A stretch of DNA of 64,000 nucleotides, from the NCBI GenBank assembly GCA_020152595.1, contig JAIGNY010000895.1:241001-305000 (forward strand), written 5' to 3'. The stretch's first letter is position 1. Every line of letters starts with the position of its first letter. Below, one piece after another: positions 34,490-44,800 of this stretch. This DNA is from Chiridota heheva (Eukaryota > Echinodermata > Holothuroidea > Apodida > Chiridotidae). Under the pieces are notes generated by a model, which was not told the DNA's origin, searched no databases, and saw only the letters and a program-made list of their open reading frames with translations. The position numbers were made by a program, and so were the translations under genes.

Positions 34490-35475
34490 GCCCGAGCGCG
34501 CTTTTTCTTCTGCAGTCTAGAATTGCCATTGCAGATTTTTTTCAGCCAATCAAATACAAGAATGACGATGACGTGTTAAATATGAATATTCATATCCAAC
34601 TTAAGACATATCGTCTGACAAAATAATTTGGGACTTAGTAATTCCATGACCGCGAGTGAATAACATTACTTTGCCGGAAAAAACCTTACACTACAGATAT
34701 GGCACAATTTAAAATGTGCTACGAAGCGAATTCTTCTTTGAATATCGAGGAAGTAGTTAACAATATCTCGGTAAGTGGTGTTCTGAGTGAAGTTCCAACA
34801 CTCTCTCCTTGTATGAACATTAAGACATTATTTATAAAGTAGTAGTTAAGCGACTTTCCCTTGCATTAACACTTTCCCTTGCATTAACACTTTTCCTTGA
34901 CACGTGTTATAGGTACGGAGTTTTTGGTTAGTGTGTAAAAATCAAGGTGGGGCTTATTCGCAGGGCAGTGATAATATATACCCTAACCTAAAATCTAACC
35001 CCAACCCTAACCTTATTGGCAGTGCAGGCTTGAGATACTGTGTGGATATTCAGAGGGCTGCCCTGCGAATAATCGCTTCAAAAAATCAATAGCAATAGTT
35101 CTCACGTTGTATACGTAGATCTTCAAGCTGCTGTATATGCGTGAGATAATTCGCACTAGTTGTAGGTATGCCTAGGTCTAGTACGAGTTCATGCCCAGAT
35201 TGACTTTTGTTTAAGTTGTAAGTGAGTTTTATCCTTTTTGAACATTTTTCTTTAAGTCCCGATTTTCCTTTTTGGACGGAGTGCGTAGTCGTAGTGAGTA
35301 CTCCATGCATACATTACATACTATACAGGCTAGTATACAGTCCTATGTTATAGGACTAATGTTGTATATGAACATTCATATTTAATTACGTCATTGTCAT
35401 TCTTGTATATGATTGGCTGAAAAAATCTGTAATGGCAATTCTGGGCTGCAGAAAAAAGACGCCGCCTGAGCGGCA
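34490..35475. mobile_element. Element with about 110-bp inverted ends
   Basis: 34495-34605 and 35355-35465 are inverted copies. Shared motifs in the left orientation: CTGCAG, AATTGCCATTGCAGATTTTTT, CAGCCAATCAAATACAAGAATGA, CGTGTTAAATATGAATATTCATAT. The interior contains a smaller MITE (34952-35062). No target-site duplication was identified. Confidence 0.75.
34952..35062. mobile_element. Small MITE with telomere-like interior
   Basis: Ends TTATTCGCAGGGCAG and CTGCCCTGCGAATAA are perfect inverted copies 15 bp long. The interior holds CCCTAACC, AACCCCAACCCTAACC-type text, which resembles telomere repeats but is too short and irregular to be an interstitial telomere. Confidence 0.8.
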
Positions 35476-36220
35476 TGGACTGTACTACTGTGTGCAGAGG
35501 GTTTCCTGTTGTTTGTGTGTTGTAAACATACTGTGAAGAGGCGAATAAGCTTTTCCAATGTCGGATTTGGGCTGATTTTCTTGCATTTTTAATAGTTTTC
35601 TTGTAAATTTTGTTACACTGAGATATATTTATTATTATATGACTGTATTCATCAGAAATTAAACATTATTTGGTTGAAATATTATCAACAACAATCATGA
35701 ACAAAGAAGTGCAAGAGCAAGGCATAACGACAACGTTAGCTTGCATAATTATGATACCAATAATTACGAACTATGCTATTATTAAACTTTTTGTATGAAT
35801 TGATATCTGTTTATTATATATCTGGAATAAACTTTTTATATCTTTTCTTATCACTGCATTCTTAAAAATTGTTTTCAATTCAGCACAAGTACAGTTTGTC
35901 GTACATTTGTTTAAGAAAAATGAGTTTCTCATCAGTAATGCCTTGTCTAACAAACTTTTGAACTAAAGTTGTGTGTGCGTTAAATTTCACTTAATTTGTT
36001 TTGCTTCAAAGATATTTCATTGGAACTGGCTAGTTGTTAAATAAAATGTTGTCTAAAGTTCCATTCCACTTGGCCTACATCCCACATGTGGCATGCTATG
36101 CCGTCAAACATGCCAAGCTGTTCCACCCTCTCTACGTGTCCCACCCTCTTTTTCATGCTATGCACACATGGACGGCCTTTCATGTGTGTTGATAAATCCG
36201 TATTTTTTTCGCCCTCAACA
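35476..36220. other. Non-coding, nothing recognised
   Basis: AT-rich, no supported gene or repeat. Confidence 0.4.
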
Positions 36221-36224
36221 GACT

Positions 36225-36290
36225 GCGTGCAAACTGCGTGCAAACTGCGTGCAAACTGCGTGCAAACTGCGTGCAAACTGCGTGCAAACT
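36225..36290 (+). repeat. 12-bp tandem repeat
   Basis: Five to six exact copies of ACTGCGTGCAAA. Confidence 0.95.
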
Positions 36291-36439
36291 AAAAGTGTTC
36301 AACTATTGTCTAAATGACTTCGTTCTTAAAACCAACCCGCATAATAATGGTACAATCCAAATCCTACCAAGTTTATTTATAGTTTTCCGTAACAAATCAC
36401 AGCTAGTTCCGCGATTGTTTATGCGTGTTTTGAGATAAA

Positions 36440-37078
36440 ACATTCCCATATGTGGGGGAGGGAAATGGTGTGTGGGGAGGAATGGTGTGTGGGGTAGGGG
36501 AATGGTGTGTGGTGAGGGTATGGTGTGTGGGGAGGAGAATGGTGTTTGGGGAGGGCGAATGGTGTGTGGGATTGGAATGGTGTGTGGGGAGGGAATGATG
36601 TGTGGGGAGGGAATGGTGTTTGGGGGAGGGAATGGTGTTTGGGGAGGGGATAGTGTGTGGGGAGGGGTATGGTGTGGGGGATGGGGATGGTGTGTGGGGA
36701 GTGGAATGGTGTGTTGTGGAGGGAATGGTGTGTTGGGGAGAAGAATGGTGTGTGGGGGGGAATGGTATGTGGAGGGGTGGAATTGGTGTGTGGGGAGAAT
36801 GGTATGGGGGAGTTGAATGGTGTGTTGGGGAGGAATATAGTGTATGGGAAGGGAGTGGTGTGTGGGGAGGGAATAATGTGTGGGTGGGGAAATAGTGTGT
36901 AGGGGGAATTATGTGTGGGGAAGGGAATGGTGTGGGGATGGGGAATGGTGTGTGAGAGAGAGGGGAATGTGTGAGGAGGGGAAAGTGTGTGTTGGAGGGG
37001 AATGGTGTGTGGGGGAGTGGAATGGTGTGTGTGGGGGAGGAAATAGTGTGTGGGGGGAGGGAATAGTGTGTGGGGGCT
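36440..37078 (+). repeat. G-rich minisatellite
   Basis: About 32 degenerate units of 18-22 bp on the theme GGTGTGTGGGGAGGGGAAT. Strong G over C asymmetry with many G3-G5 runs means the + strand could form G-quadruplexes. The long ORFs (up to 258 codons, His/Pro/Thr on the minus strand) are repeat artefacts. Confidence 0.92.
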
Positions 37079-37159
37079 AAGCCCTTAATAGCCCTTCTTT
37101 TTAACATGCCACTGTAATACGCACACCTCATGATTACTTGCAAGTCTGATTGTATTCCA

Positions 37160-38310
37160 GACAATAGTCTCCCCCCCATTTTCTCAAAAGTTTAAAAAGT
37201 GCCCTTTTTAGATAGGAAAAGTGCCCTTTTAACGAGGGAAAAGTGCCATTTTTCAGAACGAAAAGTCTCCTTTCAAAGAGGAAAAGTTTCTTTTTAGAGA
37301 GAAGGAACATAGGCCCTTTCAAACACTGAAATACTTTTTCTTTAAAGGTTATATATCTGACAGAAAGTAACACAAATATCGCCCTACAACGACTAAAATT
37401 GTGAAATTTCGCGCGCATATACACTGTTCTCAATTTGCCTAAAGACTTAGTTGGTGCCCAACACAGCCCTACATCTTGGACTTTTCCATACTTACAAATC
37501 CTTTGCCTCTGCCTACCTTTTTTTCCAGTTATACTGTTATAATTGGTAACATCTCTTTTAGAATAGGGCCCTTCTATACATATGCAAGCCACCTAACTGC
37601 CCAAATTCTAGATCTTTGAAATAGGCCATGCAGGGTAAAACTTACTATTTGGACCCGGGCCATGATTGTCATGACATAAACTGGCGAGCTTTCTTTCACT
37701 TTCGTTGCTAAAAGTTTAAAAGATGCCCCTCAGATAAAAAATAATAATGGGGATAATATTTGAAATAATACTTTTATATCTCTGCAAAAGGGCACTTTTG
37801 TACTTTACAAAGAAGATAGGGGGGGAGAACGTTAGTTTATTTCATGACAATGAAATGTCGGATGACGCGCACGGCTAAAAATAGGAACTTGAATTTTGCC
37901 CTGTATGCCTGTATGCCCCATAAATGAAATTCACCGGGGTGGCTCGCACAATGTAGAAAGTTCCTATTTTCTGATTTTACAAGAGTTTTTACAAGTTCAA
38001 AGTATAAGCTGAGAAAGCAAAGTATGCAAAGGCGATGGCTTTTTAAGTATAGAAAGTCCGATATTTAGGACTGTTGGCCCCCAAGTTTATCTTTTTAATT
38101 CAGAATAGTCAGATAGTGTATGAGCACAAAGCGAGTGAAATTTAACAATTTTAACCCTTTTACTGTTTTAGGGCGATAAGTGTGTTACTTTCTTTGTTGA
38201 AAATATTGAGTAAATAGTCTTTGAAAAAATGTTTTTCAATGTTTGAAAGAGCATGTTTCTTCCCTATAAGAGACACTTTTCCTCCCGAAAAAGGGCACTC
38301 TTTTTTTGTT
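37160..38310. mobile_element. Non-autonomous element with very long TIRs
   Basis: The left arm (about 37180-37530) and the right arm (about 38040-38300) are diverged inverted copies: AAAGTAACACAAATATCGCCC on the left is matched by GGGCGATAAGTGTGTTACTTTC on the right. TTTGAAAG and CTTTTCC-AAAAGG-type motifs are also mirrored. The centre carries further GTGCCC runs. It is related to 9690-10230 and to the middle of 10668-11071. It contains no ORF. Confidence 0.75.
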
Positions 38311-39800
38311 GTTTTGGATATTCTGTGATCGGTCAAAAACTCTTCAATACCATGAACTAGTAAGCAACAACTACTTATTCAAACTGATTTATTAGTTTTT
38401 TATTCGTCCAAATAACCAGAAAGAAATGACTGCAAATGCCTGCAAACTGCCCGATGTTGGATCAATATACATTACTTTCAACTTGAATTCCTATAATCAT
38501 AGGCAGGAATTGGGGGTAAATGGGGCATTTCCCAACTTTTTCGAATTTGTTTCTTTTGTATGGTGATTTTAGATCCCCACATTTGAATTGTTTCCCTCCC
38601 CTCCCCTACCCTACCCTCCCCTACCCCTACCCTCCACACACACACACTTTCGGTCGGCAAATCCCGCCCATGCCTATAATATGTAACCAAGATATACACA
38701 GACAGGGCCGTAGCATGACATTTTGATCAGGGCTGCCTGCGATATCTGTTTCTGAATTTTTAGTCAAATGATACACAAATTGCCCGACAATACCACTTAT
38801 TCTGGACCGACAGATCGATGAAGTTATTCATGATTTCCATCCAGAGACTAATTTATGTTAAAGGAACAAAACTATGTCATCACTACTTTTAAAAGCTATT
38901 TTTTGCCCAATTTTATTCCCAATTGCCCGACGGTTATCACGTTTGCCCTCATGCCCTCCGAAATTCAACGTGCGAGAAAATTGAAGGACTCGGGGAAGGG
39001 TGTCATACTAGTCCCTACAGCTAGGCCATTGCGAAGATCAGTTTGAAATTGCATATAACATTTTCTTTCTCTGCCACTGAAAACACCTAACCAGGGACCG
39101 CGGAGCAATTTTTGAAGTAAAGAGGGAAATGGTTAAAATTAAAGGCGAAATCACATTCATATACTGTTTGTTTCCATGTTTACGTACGGTGTGTAGCTGT
39201 TTAGATCTTTACCGTATACGCGCGCGCACCACGTACCACGTGATTTAATCCAACAATAAAGAAAGTAGGTTAGTGGTACACACGCCGAGGAAGCAAATAT
39301 TCTGATATTCAGGATCAAATATTCTGCACTTAACCGGGTGCCAAACAACGAATTTCAGTATTCACAATAAAAGAGTAGGGAAATTTTGTACATTCATCCC
39401 GCTGTACCGGAGAACCCGTACCCCTCCGATTTATCTTCTCGTCGTGTTATGTTATCTTCTCTTCTCGGCTTTGAGAATTTCGACTAAAGTTTCACATTCG
39501 TTTTAGCATAGGGAACGTGGAAATTCCAATCATGATTATTTCTTGTATTAACTCTTACGTTTAAGATTATGTTATCATCAATGTCGACAAGATTGTTATA
39601 TCAAGGACGTACTTATAAAGCATGTTAGTTACACTAGATTTATAAGACTCTGCCAACCTGGTTGTTTAACTTGTCAAATTCGGCGTGCGTAGAAATTATC
39701 TTAAGAAAACTAGTTGCAGATCGTCTTTATTTATTGTATCTATTTGATCTATAATAAATAAATTAAAACCTACATCACTTTGTTTAGCTCTTCTTTCAGA
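38311..39800. other. Non-coding, short simple repeats
   Basis: A C-rich CCCTACC-type tract followed by (CA)n lies at about 38588-38650. No gene is recognised in the rest. Confidence 0.4.
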
Positions 39801-39829
39801 GGCGTGTCTAGTTATTCGTTTTTGGGGGG

Positions 39830-40510
39830 ATAAAATTGAAGGAAAATACATACAAATGTTGGAAATTTTGGCAACAGTTCCTGAAAATTTCTCGAATTTG
39901 ACGCTTTCCTGGAAAGTGAAGATTTTTCTGAAAATTTAAGAAAATTTTCCGGAAAATGAAGATTTCACGAAAATGAAAGAAGAAAAAAAATCCCGAAAAT
40001 TGAAGGAGATTCACCTGAAAATTGACGAAGATGTCCTTAGAATAAATTTCATGAAAAATTTGCAGAACTTGGAGAAATAGTACTGAAAATTGAGAAAATA
40101 TCCTTAAAAATGAAGAAAAATTCCTAAAAATGAAAAAAAATTCTGAACATTCAAGGACAATTCCCGAAAATTTTCCCAAATAGCGCGTACGAAAAGGTAT
40201 CTTTGGAATCTTTGGAAATTATTGTGGGGTGGGGACCATGCGCCCTGGCATTAAAAGAACTTCACCTCCTCATCTAAATGTTTTCGGTTCTATGCTGTAA
40301 ATTGTGGTCCCATATTAAATTTTGGTCCAAAGTTGAAGATTTTTGATCAAAGCCTGCAGATTTTTTATCCAAAAGAGAAAATTTTGGGGTCAAAATTCAA
40401 GATTTTGGGGCCAAAATTAAAGATGTTTGGTCGAACTTGGTTGATTTTTGGTGCCACCTGTAAAAGTTTTGGTCCCAACTAAAAGTTTTGGTCCAAAATT
40501 AACGATAGGC
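39830..40510. repeat. AT-rich degenerate repeat pair
   Basis: First half: CCTGAAAATTGAAGAAAAT-type units (39840-40180). Second half: TTTTGGTCCAAAATT-type units (40300-40505). The same two halves in the same order occur at 50455-50720 and 51645-51765; the first half also at 42870-43110. It looks like a dispersed family with internal short repeats. Confidence 0.6.
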
Positions 40511-40986
40511 CTAACTCAGTCATATGATTACAAAACAATGTCATCTTTTGTTTTCTTCACATGTTTCATTTGATATTTCAGTATGGTTTTGATAGAATTC
40601 GGGGAAGGGGCTATGATATTTTTTGATAGCCCACACCTCCCCTTCCCCCCTCCCATATTGCTATCCATACACGACAGTCTTTTTTAAAAGGGTGTTTTTG
40701 TAAAATATCGGATTGGTACCGGAAGTTGCCAATAGACATGACTTTTGCGAATAAAAACAAAACGCCATAAATTTATGAATTAGCATTGCTGAAATTGATT
40801 GTAGCAAAGTAACCATGAAGATATAACCTTCAATAAATAGCACTTAATATGAAGTCCATATTCTCTTTATTTAATGATATATTAGATATAATTATCAATT
40901 AAAAGATGGCGGATTTTGAGCATGGAGTTTACAATACTAAGTCCTGTCGCGTTTTGAGAGCCACGACAGAAACACGCATTGGTTAA

Positions 40987-41278
40987 AGCATGGAGATACT
41001 ATTTGGGATCTCTATGGTTAATGCTAACCACAAAAATGTTAAATTTCAACCAGGAGCGATGTAACTGAATCATCTACATATTCCTGGGAATTATGACCAG
41101 GATTTCCTGGTCAATCATGTTGACCACTGTTCCTGGTCATTTTGACCAAGAATATACGTGTCAATTTGAACAATGAATTGGCTTAATTTGAACACTTTGT
41201 CCTGTTCAGTATCAAATTTGTACACTAGGTAATATCCATCTAAATGTGTTGCTATTATCATGGAGTATCTCCATGCTA
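40987..41278. mobile_element. Possible small TIR element
   Basis: AGCATGGAGATACT at 40987-41000 and its exact complement AGTATCTCCATGCT at 41265-41278, 264 bp apart. The inside is unremarkable apart from repeated CCTGG-TCA motifs. The inverted match is short. Confidence 0.4.
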
Positions 41279-41748
41279 TTATCTAATATAGAATAAAAAC
41301 TAACAACACTTGATTATTTTCGAAGGTTCTTTTCGCAATTAGATTGTCATGCACATAAACATTGAATAGTACTGTACTGTTATCTCTGTTTGTACAATAC
41401 ATGTTACGTTTGCGCATGGAATTGCAATGAACAAAATCTGAGCTTTTTCACGCACAATGGGTACTAACAATGAATAAGGCACAGGTGACGATTACCAGCA
41501 GATAACTGGGGAATAGCCAGACGGCCTATTTTTTCCGTGTTTACACAACCGTCCATTATAATCAAATATAACAGCATGCAACATACTTGAAATTTTTTCA
41601 TTAAGGCGTGTAAATTCATTTGTTTGCCATCACATGATAATCCCAATGTCACAAACAGCAAGGTTAACACCGAGTTAACTGTGAACTTCGTTTGACCTTC
41701 CTGTGGCTACATATCGTTTCATTATATCCCTTTGTCACGATATTCAGT

Positions 41749-41769
41749 ATGGAAAGCCTGAGAAGATAA
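41749..41769 (+). promoter_or_regulatory. Possible upstream ORF of the MOGAT gene
   Basis: ATG to TAA of six codons (MESLRR), 54 nt upstream of the proposed MOGAT start. If the transcript begins upstream of it, it could lower initiation at the main ATG. The transcription start is not known. Confidence 0.25.
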
Positions 41770-41823
41770 TTACTTGGCCATCGCGTATAGGAATCAATTA
41801 TATTGCAGGAGATTTGCGCGGAA

Positions 41824-41849
41824 ATGGAAGAAACGAAGAATGCAGACAG
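41824..41849 (+). CDS. MOGAT2: MOGAT coding exon 1 (inferred)
   Basis: Encodes MEETKNAD plus two bases of a Ser codon. Start context GAAATGG has A at -3 and G at +4. Donor GTAGGC, phase 2, exactly what exon 2 needs (AG plus C). No in-frame ATG exists directly upstream of exon 2, so a separate start exon is required. This is the best candidate I see but it is not unique proof. Confidence 0.5.
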
Positions 41850-44800
41850 GTAGGCTTTTATGTAGTGTATATACCTTTTTTTTTCCGTGACAGGGAAGCC
41901 ACGATCAAGCAGAGATTGAGTCCCCGGGGATGAGGCCCCTGACTCCCCTGGATCAGGCTTGAAAAGAGTGGGAATTGTTGATTCCACATTTGACTTGGGA
42001 TACGCTCGTGCCCAATGTAATGAAACCTCCGGTTACACCGGCAAGATATTTCACCTACAGTCAAATTTGTTGTTGCATTGGACTTACCGTGAGTCATGTT
42101 TGTGTGTCTTCTTGTAGTTTCTTCCCTTTTACAGTTTCTCTTAATAAATCAGTGATTTGAATTAAGCCTTTAATATGGTAACTGCATGTCATGCATATAC
42201 CAGGGAGCTGTTACTTTGACCATGGAGGTACCACTTTAGATGCTTTGACTGCATATACACAATCGGCGATCTTATGTCGCGTTTTGATTGCAATTACCAG
42301 CAGTCACCCGTGTAGCACGAGGCAAACCTTTAGTGCATAAATAGGCTTAACTCCACGTGTACACTGTAAAAATGTACCGTCGAAACAGTAATTGGGAAGA
42401 AAGAGGGGGAGGATAGAGGGGGGGGGGGGTTCAGTGCATAAATAGGCTTAACTCCACGTGTACACTGTAAAAATGTACCGTCGAAACAGTAATTGGGAAG
42501 AAAGAGGGGAAGGATAGAGGAGGGGGAGGGTTCAGTGACGGCGAAGCACTTTAGAAAGTGGGGGATGGGTGGACACGTAGACGGTGACCATTTGTGGCCA
42601 GACGTAAATCCCATTCTAGAAAGTGATTTTCCCACGCACAAGATTTACGCCAGAAAATGTGAAAACGTTGCTTTTTAACGTTTGAAACGTTAGAAAGCCT
42701 ACTGATCATACATAATCCTGCTGACATAGATTCCAAACTACAGATTTAAAAAAGTTCGGCGAGTCATTTTTTTTTTTAGGGGCGGGGTGAAAAGCGTTGG
42801 CAGGGGGGAAGCTTCCTCTCGATCGGCTTTTACCTTCGCGATTGCATGCTTTTTGTCTGGTTGGGAGGTAAAATTAGAAAATTATTATCATAAAATTGAA
42901 AAATGTAAATTGATTGAATATTTTGGTAAAATTTCTTTGAAATTTTCTGAAAACTACCCAAATTTTCCAAAAATTTGAAAAAAATCCCGAAAATTGGCCA
43001 AAATTTCTCGAAAACTAGCCAAAATTTTCCGAAAATTGAAAAAATTTGTTAGAATTTGAATAAAATTGAAGATAATTTCCCAAAAATGAAGGAAATCTCC
43101 TGGAAATTGAGGGGGATTTGCCGATAAGCACAAACTTTTGATGAAAACTTGATTTACCAGTGCAATTTTTCCACCTGTCACCGACATGTGGGCCCTTCCT
43201 ATGCAACCGCCATCCCGACGGCACCACCCACCCAGACGGCACCACCCACCCAGACGGCACCACCCTCCCCGACGGCACCACCCTCCCCGACGGCACCACC
43301 CTCCCAGACGGCACCACCCTCCCAGACGGCACCACCCTCCCAGACGGCACCACCCTCCCAGACGGCACCACCCTCCCAGACGGCACCACCCTCCCAGACG
43401 GCACCACCTCCCAGACGGCACCACCCTCCCAGACGGCACCACCCTCCCAGACGGCACCACCCTCCCAGACGGCACCACCCTCCCAGACGGCACCACCCTC
43501 CCAGACGGCACCACCCTCCCAGACGGCACCACCTCCCAGACGGCACCACCCTCCCAGACGGCACCACCCTCCCAGACGGCACCACCCTCCCAGACGGCAC
43601 CACCCTCCCAGACGGCACCACCCTCCCAGACGGCACCACCCTCCCGACGGCACCACCCTCCCCCCGACGGCACCACCCTCCCCGACGGCACCACCATCCC
43701 CGACGGCACTACCCCACGACGGCACTACCCCCACGACGGTACACCATCCCCGACGGCACACCATTCCCGACGGCACACCTTTTCCGACGGCACACCATCC
43801 CCGACGGCACACCTTTCCGACGGCACACCATCCCCGACGACACACCATCCCCAAAGGCACACCATCCCCAAAGGCACACCATCCCCAAAGGCACACCATC
43901 CCCAAAGGCACACCATCCCCAAAGGCACACCATCCCCAAAGGCACACCATCCCCAAAGGCACACCATCCCCAAAGGCACACCATCCCCAAAGGCACACCA
44001 TCCCCAAAGGCACACCATCCCCAAAGGCACACCATCCCCAAAGGCACACCATCCCCAAAGGCACACCATCCCCAAAGGCACACCATCCCCAAAGGCACAC
44101 CATCCCCAAAGGCACACCATCCCCGACGGCACACCATCCCCGACGGCACACCATCCCCAAAGGCACACCATCCCCAAAGGCACACCATCCCCAAAGGCAC
44201 ACCATCCCCAAAGGCACACCATCCCCGACGGCACACCTTTCCTGACGGCACACCTTTCCTGACGGCACACCTTTCCCGACGGCACCACCATCCCCAAAGG
44301 CACACCATCCCCAAAGGCACACCATCCCCAAAGGCACACCATCCCCAAAGGCACACCATCCCCAAAGGCACACCATCCCCAAAGGCACACCATCCCCAAA
44401 GACGGCACACCATCCCCAAAGACGGCACACCATCCCCAAAGACGGCACACCATCCCCAAAGACGGCACACCATCCCCAAAGACGGCACACCATCCCCAAA
44501 GACGGCACACCATCCCCAAAGACGGCACACCATCCCCAAAGACGGCACACCATCCCCAAAGACGGCACACCATCCCCAAAGACGGCACACCATCCCCAAA
44601 GACGGCACACCATCCCCAAAGGCACACCATCCCCAAAGGCACACCATCCCCAAAGGCACACCATCCCTGACGGCACACCATCCCCAAAGACGGCACACCA
44701 TCCCCAAAGACGGCACACCATCCCCAAAGACGGCACACCATCCCCAAAGACGGCACACCATCCCCAAAGACGGCACACCATCCCCAAAGACGGCACACCA

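Noticed and set aside
34985-35010. Interstitial telomere
   Set aside because: CCCTAACC-type text is only about 25 bp, irregular, and inside a small MITE.
36403-37179. 258-codon minus ORF rich in His, Pro, Thr
   Set aside because: Translation of the G-rich minisatellite.
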